A stretch of DNA of 64,000 bases from Microtetraspora fusca (lineage in GTDB: Bacteria; Actinomycetota; Actinomycetes; Streptosporangiales; Streptosporangiaceae): contig NZ_BBYK01000064.1 in the NCBI RefSeq assembly GCF_001570365.1, forward strand, positions 57,646 to 121,645, written 5' to 3'. A program made the translations under genes and the position numbers. Shown here in pieces: positions 26,521 to 35,514 of this stretch. Below the pieces are notes generated by a model, which did not search any database, had not been told where the DNA came from, and saw nothing but the letters and a program-made list of their open reading frames with translations. Positions within the stretch are counted from its first letter, which is position 1; every line of letters begins with the position of its first letter.

Positions 26521-27276
26521 ATGGCTGAGATCGTGTATCCCCCGGTGATCCGCACTGCGCTCGTGCTCTTCAAGGCGCTGGATCTCAAGATCCGCATCGA
26601 GGGCGCCGAGCGCGTGCCCAGAACCGGCGGCGCGGTGCTGGCCAGCAACCACGTGAGCTACCTCGACTTCATCTTCGCCGGGCTCGCCGCGTGGCCCTCG
26701 AGGCGGCTCGTCCGGTTCATGGCGAAGAAGGAGGTTTTCGCCAACCCGGTGGCCGGGCCGCTGATGCGTGGGATGCACCACATCCCGGTGGACCGCTCCG
26801 CCGGGGCGGGCGCGTACGGCGCGGCGGTCCGCGCCCTGCGGGACGGCGAGATCGTGGGGAACTTCGCCGAGGCCACGATCAGCCGGTCGTTCACCGTCAA
26901 GGAGATCAAAAACGGCCCGGTCCGGATGGCGGCCGACGCGGACGTCCCGCTGATCCCGGTCGCGGTGTGGGGGCCGCACCGGCTGTGGACCAAGGGCCGC
27001 CCGCGCAGGCTGCTCCAGCGGCACGTGCCCGTCACGATCCTGGTCGGCGAGCCGATGCTCCCCGGGCCGGACGCGCCGCTCGCCGACCTCACCACCGAGC
27101 TGCGGCGGCGCATGGCGGAGCTGCTCGACCGGGCCCAGCGGACCTATCCCGAGATCCCGCCGGGCGTCTGGTGGCAGCCCGCCCACCTCGGCGGCTCCGC
27201 GCCCACCCCCGAGGAGGCCGCCGCCCTCGACGCCTCCGCCAGGACCCGCCGCGCAAAGCCCGGCGCGGACGTCTAG
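26521..27276 (+). CDS. Lysophospholipid acyltransferase (PlsC family)
   Basis: A 251-residue 1-acylglycerol-3-phosphate acyltransferase-type protein. The catalytic HX4D motif is NHVSYLDF at about residues 43-50. The phosphate-binding block is FAEATISRSF; EGTxS is usual, so block III is variant here. VPLIPVAVWGPHRLW is the third motif. It transfers an acyl group to lysophosphatidate or a related lipid at the inner membrane face. ATG 26521 begins the protein; no strong ribosome binding site is visible. The C-terminal ~30 residues are polar. Confidence 0.87.
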   Translation: MAEIVYPPVIRTALVLFKALDLKIRIEGAERVPRTGGAVLASNHVSYLDFIFAGLAAWPSRRLVRFMAKKEVFANPVAGPLMRGMHHIPVDRSAGAGAYGAAVRALRDGEIVGNFAEATISRSFTVKEIKNGPVRMAADADVPLIPVAVWGPHRLWTKGRPRRLLQRHVPVTILVGEPMLPGPDAPLADLTTELRRRMAELLDRAQRTYPEIPPGVWWQPAHLGGSAPTPEEAAALDASARTRRAKPGADV

Positions 27277-27358
27277 CGGGCGAAGCTCGGCCGGGTCGGT
27301 CACGTCGCCGGAAGGAACCCGCGGTCCCCGCCGGCGGACAGCCCACCAGGCGGGCGCG

Positions 27359-28564
27359 TCACCGCCAGAAACGCACCTCGGGATAGTGCCGGGACGGCCC
27401 GTCGAGCAGCGGCTGCGGCCGCGAGCGAAGGTGCAGGTCCATGAAGGCGCCGACGTACGCACGGAAGATCTTCACCGTGCGCGGCCCGGACAGTGTGGCG
27501 TCCAGCTTCAGGCCGAGCGCCGGCGCGAACAGCGGGTAGTCGCAGAGGGACACGTGCTCCATGCCCCGGACGGTGATCCAGCGCTTCCACCCGGTCATGC
27601 GGCGCCAGTCGCGGTCCCAGGAGAAGTCGATGCCGCCGGGCTCGTGGAAGCGCCCCGCTCCGAACATGAGGAACGGGCGCCCGAGCCCCGTGTCCGGGAT
27701 CGGGACGTGGAAGGTGCCGTCCATGTTGACCCCGGCCCGTACGCGGGGGTCGGTCAGCATGGTCCACGAGGCGCTGTTGCCGCCGATCGAGTGGCCCGCC
27801 ATCGCGATGCGGGAGGGGTCGATCAGGTCGGCGCCGTCCCAGGCCGGGCGCGGGCCGAGCAGCCGGTCGAGCACGAAGGAGACGTCGGCGGCCCGGCCGC
27901 GGGTGGTCTTGTCGCCGAAGTCGTCGTCGTCCTCGTGGTCGCAGGCGGCGCAGGTCGCGGTGCGCCCGCCGGGGAGCGACGTGCCGAACGCCTCGTTGAC
28001 GTGGTCGATCCCGGCCACGGCGTACCCCTTGCTCGCCAGGTCCTCGGCCAGGCTCGTCAGCGAGGAGCGGGGTACCGAGAAGCCGGGCGACAGCACGACG
28101 AGGGGGAGCCCGCGCCTGCGGCCGGCGGGCGGGACGTCGAGGAAGGAGTTGGTGCGCGTACGGCTCAGCCGGGCCGCGTCCTCGGGGCGGGCGGGCGTCC
28201 CCAGCCCCTTCAGCACCAGGGTGGCCTCCTCGCGGGTCATGTACGGCGCTCGCCGCCCGCCGGCCGCCCTGGCCGGGTACCACATGGTCACCATGAGCTC
28301 GCGCTCCTTCGCCGACGGCACCCACGGGTCGGGCCGGGAACCGTCCACCAGGTGCAGCGTGGTCGTGCCCACCGGGTGCGGGCCGGTCGGCTCGGGCAGC
28401 GCGAAGGCCGTCGTGGACGCCCGGGACGGCTCCGCCGCGGGCCCCGTGGAAGGCGCGGCGGCGGTCGCGTGCGGAGCGGAGGAGACGGCCGCGGCGGCCG
28501 GCGTCGCGACGGTCAGGAGCGCGACGGCGGCCGCCAGCGCGCCGCGAAGGATCATCGTTGACAT
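27359..28564 (-). CDS. Secreted alpha/beta hydrolase / lipase (PAF-acetylhydrolase-like)
   Basis: A ~401-residue exported lipase-type enzyme. The signal peptide (MILRGALAAAVALLTVATPA, cut after AAAA) is followed by an Ala/Ser/Pro-rich linker. The catalytic fold has VVLSPGFSVPRSSLTSLAED (oxyanion strand), nucleophile GHSIGGNSAS, acid region MFGAGRFHEP and the late His in RGMEHVSLCDYPLFAP. This is the group of Streptomyces lipases related to plasma PAF-acetylhydrolase. The frame opens at 28615, but ATG 28564 starts directly at the signal peptide. It is divergent from the kinase gene at 28696, and an operator-like element lies between them. Confidence 0.87.
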   Translation of the reverse strand: MSTMILRGALAAAVALLTVATPAAAAVSSAPHATAAAPSTGPAAEPSRASTTAFALPEPTGPHPVGTTTLHLVDGSRPDPWVPSAKERELMVTMWYPARAAGGRRAPYMTREEATLVLKGLGTPARPEDAARLSRTRTNSFLDVPPAGRRRGLPLVVLSPGFSVPRSSLTSLAEDLASKGYAVAGIDHVNEAFGTSLPGGRTATCAACDHEDDDDFGDKTTRGRAADVSFVLDRLLGPRPAWDGADLIDPSRIAMAGHSIGGNSASWTMLTDPRVRAGVNMDGTFHVPIPDTGLGRPFLMFGAGRFHEPGGIDFSWDRDWRRMTGWKRWITVRGMEHVSLCDYPLFAPALGLKLDATLSGPRTVKIFRAYVGAFMDLHLRSRPQPLLDGPSRHYPEVRFWR

Positions 28565-28630
28565 GGCGACCACGCTTCCGGCGCGCGTGCGGGGGCGCAT
28601 CGGCCGAAAGATCACCGGAGTTCTTCGACT

Positions 28631-28647
28631 TTGGTAGGGGGAGCCCC
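28631..28647. promoter_or_regulatory. Element TTGGTAGGG-N3-GCCCC in the lipase/kinase divergent promoter
   Basis: TTGGTAGGG (28631-28639), three bases, then GCCCC repeats one half plus the centre of the perfect palindrome at 8136-8165. It lies ~50 bases before a -10-like TAGGCT (28684-28689), which is six bases from GTG 28696 and implies a leaderless kinase mRNA. I infer a binding site for the NarL-type regulator of this operon; the divergent lipase could share it. Confidence 0.5.
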
Positions 28648-28695
28648 GCGACGATCGTCGTGGGCGCGTGGCGCGCGGCCGCCTAGGCTCGGGGC

Positions 28696-29961
28696 GTGGC
28701 GTACGGCACGGGGGTTCCGATCGGCGATCGGGCGATGCGGCGGATCGACCGCCTGCTCGGTCAGGCGGGTCCCTGGGTGCGCGCCGCCGCCGTCCTCCTG
28801 GCCTCGTGGATATCGGTGGACGGCGCGGTGGCCCTCCCCGTGCTGCCGGACGATCTGGGCCGCGTCGCGCTGGTGGCCGCGTCGGTGGTGGCGGCGGCGC
28901 TCCCGCGGCGCCTCGGATGGCCGCTGCCCGTCCTGGCCGCCGCGGGCTGGATGGCGTACGGGCTCTGGCCGGCCGTCGCGGTCGCGTCCTACCGCGTCGG
29001 TGTGGGGGCCCGTGGGCGGGCCGGCATCGCCGCCTACGCCGGGGCGGCGACGGCGGCCATGGCCGCCTCCACGGTGGTCGACGTCGTGGTGCGGGGCCTG
29101 CCGTTCAGCGTCGCGGCTGTCGTCATCCCCTTCACCACGCTGGTCGTGCTGCCGCTGGTCATGGGGTTGTGGGTGAGCGCCCGCGCGCAGGTGATGATCG
29201 CGCTGCGGGAGCGCGCCGAGCGGCTCGAACACGAGCAGCGGGCGCGCGCCGATCGGGCCCGGACCCAGGAACGCACCCGGATCGCCCGCGAGATGCACGA
29301 CATCGTCGCGCACCGGGTGTCCCTGATGGTGCTGCACGCCGGCGCGCTGGAGGTGGGGACCCGCGACGAGCGCGCCGCGCGGGCCGCCGCCCTCATCCAG
29401 GACATCGGACGGGAGGCGCTGGTGAACCTGCGGGAGGTGCTCGGCGTGCTGCGCCCGCCGCACGTCGGGACGCCCGGTGCGTGCCTCATGCCCGACCCGG
29501 AGGGCGACGCCGTCCCGCTCGCTCCGCAGCCGATGCTCGCGGACCTCGACCGGCTCCTCGACCAGTCGAGGTCGCTCGGCATCGCGGTCGAGCGGCACGA
29601 GGAGGGCGCCGCCCGCCCGCTGCCCGCCATGGTGGAGCGGACCGCCTACCGGCTCGTGCAGGAGGCCCTGACGAACGTTCACAAGCACGCCGGGGAGGTC
29701 TCCGCCGACGTCGTCCTGCGCTACCTGCCCGGCGCGCTGGAGGTGGCGGTCCGCAACGGCCTGTCCCAGGTCTCCGCCGATCCGCCGCCCGGCGCCGGGC
29801 TGGGCCTGACGGGGCTGCGCGAGCGCGTCACGCTGGCCGGAGGCGAGTTCACCGCCGGACCGCTGCCCGACGGCGGCTTCCACGTCCTCGCCCGGCTGCC
29901 GACCGACCGGACGGAGCACACGGGGGCTCGTATGCAGGGTGCCGGGCGGTGGTCCGCGTGA
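28696..29961 (+). CDS. Sensor histidine kinase (DesK/NarX-like)
   Basis: A 421-residue membrane kinase. The first ~165 residues hold about four to five helices (VRAAAVLLASWISVDGAV, VALVAASVVAAALPRRLG, AGAATAAMAASTVVDVVV, VVIPFTTLVVLPLVMGLWV). A coiled linker (QERTRIAREMHD) leads to the HisKA_3 motif with His near residue 201 (MHDIVAHRVSLMVLHAGALE). The ATPase domain has EALTNVHKHAGE and GLGLTGLRERVTLAGG. GTG 28696 has no leader. Its TGA overlaps the regulator GTG by four bases. Confidence 0.92.
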   Translation: MAYGTGVPIGDRAMRRIDRLLGQAGPWVRAAAVLLASWISVDGAVALPVLPDDLGRVALVAASVVAAALPRRLGWPLPVLAAAGWMAYGLWPAVAVASYRVGVGARGRAGIAAYAGAATAAMAASTVVDVVVRGLPFSVAAVVIPFTTLVVLPLVMGLWVSARAQVMIALRERAERLEHEQRARADRARTQERTRIAREMHDIVAHRVSLMVLHAGALEVGTRDERAARAAALIQDIGREALVNLREVLGVLRPPHVGTPGACLMPDPEGDAVPLAPQPMLADLDRLLDQSRSLGIAVERHEEGAARPLPAMVERTAYRLVQEALTNVHKHAGEVSADVVLRYLPGALEVAVRNGLSQVSADPPPGAGLGLTGLRERVTLAGGEFTAGPLPDGGFHVLARLPTDRTEHTGARMQGAGRWSA

Positions 29962-30620
29962 TCCGCGTCCTGATCGTCGACGACGAGGCCCTCGTCCGCT
30001 CGGGCCTGCGCATGATCCTGGAGGCCACCGGCGACATCGCGGTGGTCGGCGAGGCACGCGACGGCGCCGCCGCGGTCGGCGAGGCCACCCGGCTCAACCC
30101 CGACGTCATGCTCGTCGACGTCCGCATGCCCGGCATGGACGGCCTCACCGCGGCGGCGGAGATCGGCAGGCTGCCCGACCCGCCCAAGGTGATCATGCTG
30201 ACGACGTTCGACCTCGACGAGTACGTCCACCTGGCGCTGCGCGCGGGGGCGGTCGGCTTCCTGCTCAAGGACACGCCTCCCCGGGATCTCGCGTCCGCCG
30301 TCCGCACGGTCGCCGCCGGCAACGCCATGCTCTCGCCCAGCGTCACCAAGCGGCTGATCAGCTCGTTCACGGAGATGGGGCCGTCGCGGGCGGAGGCGGC
30401 GCGCAGGCGGCTGTCGGCGCTGACCTACCGGGAGGGTCAGGTCGTGCGGGCGCTGGCTCAGGGGCTCTCCAACGCGGAGATCGGCCGCCGGCTGTCCATG
30501 AGCGAGGCGACCGTCAAGGCGCACGTGAGCCACGCGCTCGCGAAGCTCGGCCTGGCCAACCGCGTCCAGGCGGCGATCCTCGTGCACGAGGCCGACCCGC
30601 TCGCGTACCCGTGCCCGTGA
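29958..30620 (+). CDS. NarL/LuxR-family response regulator
   Basis: A 220-residue response regulator: VDDE at the start, phospho-Asp near residue 54 (MLVDVRMPGMDG), conserved Lys in GFLLKDTP, and a LuxR-type C-terminal HTH (LTYREGQVVRALAQGLSNAEI, MSEATVKAHVSHALAKLGL). GTG 29958 overlaps the kinase stop (GTGA); GTG 29949 is a possible alternative. It completes the two-component pair and probably acts at the element at 28631. Confidence 0.93.
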   Translation: MIRVLIVDDEALVRSGLRMILEATGDIAVVGEARDGAAAVGEATRLNPDVMLVDVRMPGMDGLTAAAEIGRLPDPPKVIMLTTFDLDEYVHLALRAGAVGFLLKDTPPRDLASAVRTVAAGNAMLSPSVTKRLISSFTEMGPSRAEAARRRLSALTYREGQVVRALAQGLSNAEIGRRLSMSEATVKAHVSHALAKLGLANRVQAAILVHEADPLAYPCP

Positions 30621-30783
30621 ACGCGGAATCCCGGCCGCCCATGCGGAGCGGCCGGGAGACCTGTGGGCCCTCGGGGGAGTCCCCGGTTCACCCGGGTGCC
30701 CCGGCGGGATCGGCTTGCCCGGGATACCGGGGTACCGGGATACCGCCCCGGCGGGGGCCCCTTCTCCGGGTGACCCGTGGAGG

Positions 30784-30818
30784 ACCCTCGGGCGGCCGGC
30801 GAGGGGCCGCCCGAGGGT
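30784..30818. terminator. Bidirectional terminator between convergent genes
   Basis: A perfect 14-bp stem, ACCCTCGGGCGGCC (30784-30797) with GGCCGCCCGAGGGT (30805-30818), lies between the regulator stop at 30620 and the carboxypeptidase stop at 30842. The 100 bases before it carry GC-rich short repeats (gggatacc, ggggtacc) and no gene. Confidence 0.85.
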
Positions 30819-30841
30819 CACCCGATCCGGTGGGTAGGGGA

Positions 30842-33289
30842 TCAGCGGCCGTCGCCGACCACGACCCTGGCCTTGTTGTAGTTCTTGCCGTTGCCGTCCG
30901 GCTTGTAGTTCTTCTCGGTGTTGCCGGCGATGTCCGCGGCGAACCAGTGCACCTCGGTGGTCGCGTTGACGGTGATCTGCTGCGCCCCCTCGCGCATCCC
31001 GGACGCGGTCAGCTTCGGCGAGGAGAGGGTGGGCCGGCTGCCGTCCACCGTGTAGTAAATGTTGGCCGGCTCGTCCACGGTGAACGTGAACGTGGTCGAG
31101 TCGGCGGTCCTTCCGGTGACCTTCAGCTCGGACGACGGCTGCCGGTGGTCGTTCGCGTACGCGCGGGCGACCTCGAGGATGGCGACCTGCCCGGAGGAGA
31201 ACTCCATCGCCTCCTCGTGGCCCTCGCTGAACGCCGGCTGGAAGCCCACGGCCTGGAACCGCTTGGTCGCCGGGTCGTAGACGTCCGCGCCGACCTCGAA
31301 GTCCCAGCCGATGATGCCCCGGTTGTACCAGTGCTCGTCGGCGCTGTTCCCGGCCGCCGAGTAGAGGACGTCCGGGACCGGCCCGGTGCGTCCGGGCCAG
31401 ATCGCGGTGCCGCGCCACGTCTGCACGGCGGAGAGGATGTGGCTGGAGGCGTTCCAGAAGAAGTTCTCGGTGCCGTAGTCCACCCGCGGCAGCAGCTCAC
31501 GCCCGGCCGTCTTGTAGGCCCCCGGAGGCCACATGAAGTAGCCGCCGTAGGAGTGCGTGTTCATCGCGAACTTGATGTTCGGGAACCTCTGGGTCAGCCA
31601 CACCTCGTTCTTCGCCTCGGGCTCGGACAACTCGCCCGGACCGGCGAAGGTGTCGCTGGTGCAACTCGTCGAGGCGCCGCTGTACCCGTCGAAGATCGAC
31701 CCGACCGAGAAGTTCCGGTTCAGGTCCACACCCCAGGAGTTACGCGAGGCCGGGTCCGCGGAGCTGGGCGCGCAGTGGTTCGTCATGTTCCTGCGCTGCA
31801 TGTTGTAGTCGTAGAACGAGTAGTGCGCGCCGTCGGGGTTGACCGTCGGCAGGATGAAGATGTCGAGGTCGTCCACCAGCTTCTTGGTTTCGGCGTCCCG
31901 GGCGTAGTTGCGCAGCAGCCGCTCCGCGGTCTCCACGCAGGTCAGCGGGGTCACCCACTCGCGCGCGTGCTCCTGGCAGTAGAGGAACACACCGGTCTTC
32001 GCCCCGTCCCGCTGCTTGCCGATGCGCAGCGCCTTCATCTGGAACGGCTCCCGCGAGACGGAGGCGGGCGCCTTCAGGTTGTCGGTCAGCCGCGTCGCCG
32101 GTGCGGCGGCCACCACGCCCGTGCCCGCGTTGCCCCGATACGTCGCGGCGGTCACCAGCGCGGACGCGGCGGCGTCGCCGTTGATCGCGTCCACGACCTG
32201 CTTGGCCGTGCTGACCACGGCTCCCGAGGCGTCCGTGCCCAGGTTGACCACGATGGCCTTGCCCGTGACGGAGACGCCGAGCGGGGAGGAGGCGGCCTGC
32301 GGCTTCGCCAGCGCGACGCTGACGTCGTTGCCGCCCTCGTGCCCGTACGCCTTGGAGCTGACGTACAGCGTGCTCGCCGCGACCGTGCCGAACTGCGCCT
32401 GCGCGGCCCGGCGGTAGCCGTTCGTCTTGTACGGCAGGTCCACGATCTCGGAGATCTTGGGGAACTCGCGGGACAGCGAGGTGATCCGGTCGGTGACCTC
32501 GGTCGGGTCCATGTAGTGGTCGACGAAGTCCGCGACGTAGTGATTGCCCGGCGGCTTGCGCGGCTGCCCCAGCCACTTGGTCACCGGGACCGTGACGGAG
32601 CCGCCGCGGTTGCTGGTGATCGTGGCCGTGGTCGGCGCCTGCGCGATCGACAGCGGCGTGCTGAAGCGGTGGTACATGTACTGCCCGGCGTCGGTGAACC
32701 GCGACATCGTGGCGGTGCCGCCGGAGCCGGGCGCGGTGCCGGGGCCGCTGTCCCAGGTGACGGTGAGCACGGTCTGCGCGTCGGTGGCGCTCGACTTCAC
32801 CTCGACGGACAGGAAGCGCTGGTCGTCCAGGCTGGTGAACCACTCGGCGCGCAGCGGGGTCAGCGTGTCGGTCGCGGCCGTCGCCGCGGCCGCCGACCGC
32901 AGCGCCTGGGTCCGTTCCGCCAGGTTCTCGGCGTTGTCGGTCTGGTCGGATATCACGCCCTGGACGTCGAAGCCCTCGTCGCGCAGGCGGCGCGCCTCGT
33001 CGGGGCTGAGCACGGCGTGGACCTCGATGCCGTTGTCCAGGGGCTTCTTGTACTCGGCGAGGTCCACGCCCATCGCGTTCAGCCGGTCCACGTCCGCCTG
33101 GTCGGGGACGACGATCCGCATCAGCGCGACGCCGTTCTGGGCGGTGGTGGACTGCCGGTCGGGGACGACCTCACCGGGGGAGGGGGACGGTTCGGCGAGC
33201 GCCGGGAGCGCGCTCAGGGTGAGTGCCAGGGGCAGGGCGAGCGTGACCGCGATACGGCGCGCCCTCCTGTGGTCCAGAGGACTCCTCAT
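30842..33289 (-). CDS. Secreted zinc carboxypeptidase (M14)
   Basis: An 815-residue exported metallocarboxypeptidase. The Sec signal is RRARRIAVTLALPLALTLSA then LPALA. The propeptide region is followed by the M14 domain: zinc ligands HxxE in CQEHAREWVTPL, the Asn-Arg pair in WGVDLNRNFSVGS, the third ligand His in MNTHSYGGYF and the catalytic Glu in WDFEVGAD. An immunoglobulin/chitobiase-like C-terminal domain (ANIYYTVDGSRPTLSSPKL) follows. The frame opens at 33388, but ATG 33289 has GAAGGAG upstream and starts the signal peptide. A long insert (about residues 230-290) splits the N-terminal part of the fold and is a feature of the Streptomyces type. Confidence 0.93.
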   Translation of the reverse strand: MRSPLDHRRARRIAVTLALPLALTLSALPALAEPSPSPGEVVPDRQSTTAQNGVALMRIVVPDQADVDRLNAMGVDLAEYKKPLDNGIEVHAVLSPDEARRLRDEGFDVQGVISDQTDNAENLAERTQALRSAAAATAATDTLTPLRAEWFTSLDDQRFLSVEVKSSATDAQTVLTVTWDSGPGTAPGSGGTATMSRFTDAGQYMYHRFSTPLSIAQAPTTATITSNRGGSVTVPVTKWLGQPRKPPGNHYVADFVDHYMDPTEVTDRITSLSREFPKISEIVDLPYKTNGYRRAAQAQFGTVAASTLYVSSKAYGHEGGNDVSVALAKPQAASSPLGVSVTGKAIVVNLGTDASGAVVSTAKQVVDAINGDAAASALVTAATYRGNAGTGVVAAAPATRLTDNLKAPASVSREPFQMKALRIGKQRDGAKTGVFLYCQEHAREWVTPLTCVETAERLLRNYARDAETKKLVDDLDIFILPTVNPDGAHYSFYDYNMQRRNMTNHCAPSSADPASRNSWGVDLNRNFSVGSIFDGYSGASTSCTSDTFAGPGELSEPEAKNEVWLTQRFPNIKFAMNTHSYGGYFMWPPGAYKTAGRELLPRVDYGTENFFWNASSHILSAVQTWRGTAIWPGRTGPVPDVLYSAAGNSADEHWYNRGIIGWDFEVGADVYDPATKRFQAVGFQPAFSEGHEEAMEFSSGQVAILEVARAYANDHRQPSSELKVTGRTADSTTFTFTVDEPANIYYTVDGSRPTLSSPKLTASGMREGAQQITVNATTEVHWFAADIAGNTEKNYKPDGNGKNYNKARVVVGDGR

Positions 33290-33589
33290 CAGAGACTCCT
33301 TCTCCGGCGTGCCCCGTCCGGGTAGGGGGTCAGCCCGGCGGGCGCACGCGAGTGGAAGAAGTCTTGATCGGCGACATATCGCCGTCAACAGCCTGATATC
33401 ACCGTGTTATATGACCTTTGCTGTTAAGAGCTGATGTTGAAGGATTTTGAGGGATAAATCGCCCTAGTTGACGGAGATTCGGACGCGCCGCGCGATGGCT
33501 CGCTATGCTTGCCGCTTCCCCGGGGCCGCTTGGGCCGCGCGCACAGGACGGCGCGGAGATCGGGGACAACCGGGAGAGGAAGGACGGCG
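33290..33589. promoter_or_regulatory. 300-base divergent intergenic region, AT-richer than its surroundings
   Basis: It lies between the carboxypeptidase and the alpha/beta hydrolase. No gene is visible. AACAGC (33387-33392) and GCTGTT (33420-33425) form a spaced inverted repeat around the AT-rich TTATAT (33407-33412), a possible operator/-10 region for one or both genes. Confidence 0.35.
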
Positions 33590-34384
33590 ATGCCGGTCGA
33601 ACGCCACGCGACCGTGCGCGGACTGCGCCTCGCGTACCTCGACTTCGGCGGGCCGGGGGAGCCGGTGCTCGCACTGCACGGCCACTTCGGGCGGGCCCGC
33701 ATGTTCACGCCGCTCGCCGCCGCCCTCGCCCCCGGCCACCGCGTGATCGCCCTGGAACAGCGCGGCCACGGCCACAGCGAGCGGGACGGCGACTTCACGC
33801 CCGACGCCTACGTCGCCGACGCCGCCGCGTTCCTGCGCGGCCTCGGCCTCGGCCCCATGACCGTGCTCGGTCATTCCATGGGCGGAGTGGTCGCGTTCCG
33901 GCTCGCCGCCCGGCACCCGGACCTGGTCCGCGCGCTCGTCGTCGAGGAGGGAGGCGCGCTCAACCGGCAGCCGGACGCCCCGAACCCCGTCCTGGACGTG
34001 ACCGGCTGGCCCCGGCGCACGGCCACGCTCGTCGAGCTGCGCCGGGAGATCGAGTCGCGGGGCATCCCCGACGCGAGCTACTTCCTGGAGAGCGCGGCAG
34101 AGCACCCCGACGGCTGGGGCTTCCTCTTCGACCGCGCCGACATGATGGAGTCCCAGCGGGCGCTGATCGGCGACTGGTGGCCCGACTGGCTCGCCTCCAC
34201 CTGCCCGGCCCTGCTCGTCCACGGGCGCGACAGCTTCGTCATGCCCACCGCCATGGCCGTCGAGATGGCCGAGCGCCGCCCCGGCACCGTGCTGCGCGAG
34301 TTCCCCGGCTGCGGTCACTGGGTCCACGACGACGACCCCGACGGCTTCGCCGACGCCGTACGGGAGTTCCTGGCCGCGCTGTGA
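33590..34384 (+). CDS. Alpha/beta hydrolase
   Basis: A 264-residue alpha/beta hydrolase. Oxyanion motif LHGHFGRARMFTPL, nucleophile elbow GHSMGG (VLGHSMGGVVAFRLAARHP), acid LLVHGRDSFVMP and catalytic His in GCGHWVHDDDP are all in place. ATG 33590 has GAGAGGAAGGA upstream. The family includes esterases, C-C hydrolases and lactonases, and the cap segment is too generic to choose one. A beta-lactamase-type hydrolase follows after 75 bases. Confidence 0.9.
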   Translation: MPVERHATVRGLRLAYLDFGGPGEPVLALHGHFGRARMFTPLAAALAPGHRVIALEQRGHGHSERDGDFTPDAYVADAAAFLRGLGLGPMTVLGHSMGGVVAFRLAARHPDLVRALVVEEGGALNRQPDAPNPVLDVTGWPRRTATLVELRREIESRGIPDASYFLESAAEHPDGWGFLFDRADMMESQRALIGDWWPDWLASTCPALLVHGRDSFVMPTAMAVEMAERRPGTVLREFPGCGHWVHDDDPDGFADAVREFLAAL

Positions 34385-34459
34385 TGGACGGGCCCGGATT
34401 GGACATCAGGTCGCGAAATTTCTCTACCTGATCTGTTTTCCACGAATCGGAGGCATCCC

Positions 34460-35488
34460 ATGTGGCAGCGGATCGACCCCGGAGCGGCGGGCTTCGCCCC
34501 CGACCTCGCCGAGCGGCTCGACGCCCTCGTCGAGGAGGGCCGGGCGGCGGGCCTGCACGGCGTCGTGGTCGCCCGGCACGGCCGCCTCGTCCTGGAGCGC
34601 TACGGCACGGGCGAGGACTACGCCTGGAACACGCCGCTCGGCGTGGTGGACTTCGGCCCCGAGACCCGCCACGACGTCCGCTCGGTCACCAAGAGCGTCG
34701 TCGGCCTGCTGTACGGCGTCGCGCTCGCCGCGGGCCTGGTCCCGGAGCCGGGCGAGCCGATCCTGCGGCACTTCCCCGAGCATGCCGACCTCGCCGCCGA
34801 CCCCGGGCGGGCGGCGCTCACCGTCGAGCACGCCCTGACGATGACCCTCGGCCTCGACTGGGACGAGAGCGCGCCGTACACCGGGCCGGAGAACTCCGAG
34901 ATCGCCATGGAGATGGCCGAGGACCGCTACCGGTTCGTCCTGGAACGTCCGATCGTCGAGGAGCCGGGGAAGCGGTGGTCCTACAGCGGCGGCGCGGCCG
35001 CCCTGGTCGGCGGGCTCATCGCCCGTGGCGTCGGCCGTCCGCTGGAGGAGTTCGCCCGCGACGCGCTCTTCGCGCCGCTCGGCATCACGTCCTTCGAGTG
35101 GATGGCGGGGGAGGACGGCGTGGCGTCGGCCGCCTCCGGGCTGCGGCTCACCCCGCGTGACCTCGCCAGGATCGGCCAGGCCGTGCTCGACGCGGAGGCG
35201 ATCCCCGCCTCCTGGACCGCGGAGATGCTGCGGCCGCACGTGCCGACCTGGGACGGCTTCTCCTACGGCTACCTGTGGCACGTGGGGCCGGGCGAACGGC
35301 CTGGACGGCCGGGCGAGCCGCCCTCCTGGCGGGCCATGGCCGCGGGCAACGGCGGCCAGCGGCTCTTCCTCTTCCCCGATCTCGACCTCGTCGTGGCCGT
35401 CACCGCGGGCGCGTACAACGGGGACGGGCAGGACGCGGCGGCCCGGGCCGTCCTGGACGAGGTGCTCCTGCCCGCCCTGACCTCCTGA
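34460..35488 (+). CDS. Beta-lactamase-family serine hydrolase
   Basis: A 342-residue class C beta-lactamase/esterase-like enzyme. The SxxK motif is SVTK (RHDVRSVTKSVVGLLYG) and the second motif is YSGG in place of YxN. The usual KTG is not evident; a HVGPGE stretch may take its place. Such proteins are usually esterases or D-aminopeptidases rather than true beta-lactamases. ATG 34460 has CGGAGGC upstream. No signal peptide is seen, so it is cytoplasmic. It could be co-transcribed with the preceding hydrolase. Confidence 0.87.
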   Translation: MWQRIDPGAAGFAPDLAERLDALVEEGRAAGLHGVVVARHGRLVLERYGTGEDYAWNTPLGVVDFGPETRHDVRSVTKSVVGLLYGVALAAGLVPEPGEPILRHFPEHADLAADPGRAALTVEHALTMTLGLDWDESAPYTGPENSEIAMEMAEDRYRFVLERPIVEEPGKRWSYSGGAAALVGGLIARGVGRPLEEFARDALFAPLGITSFEWMAGEDGVASAASGLRLTPRDLARIGQAVLDAEAIPASWTAEMLRPHVPTWDGFSYGYLWHVGPGERPGRPGEPPSWRAMAAGNGGQRLFLFPDLDLVVAVTAGAYNGDGQDAAARAVLDEVLLPALTS

Positions 35489-35514
35489 CACCTCATCCCG
35501 CGCCCCTTTGACTC

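Noticed and set aside
29939..33325. 1128-codon open frame on the + strand
   Set aside because: It spans the response regulator in the wrong frame and the antisense of the carboxypeptidase. Its product is low-complexity.
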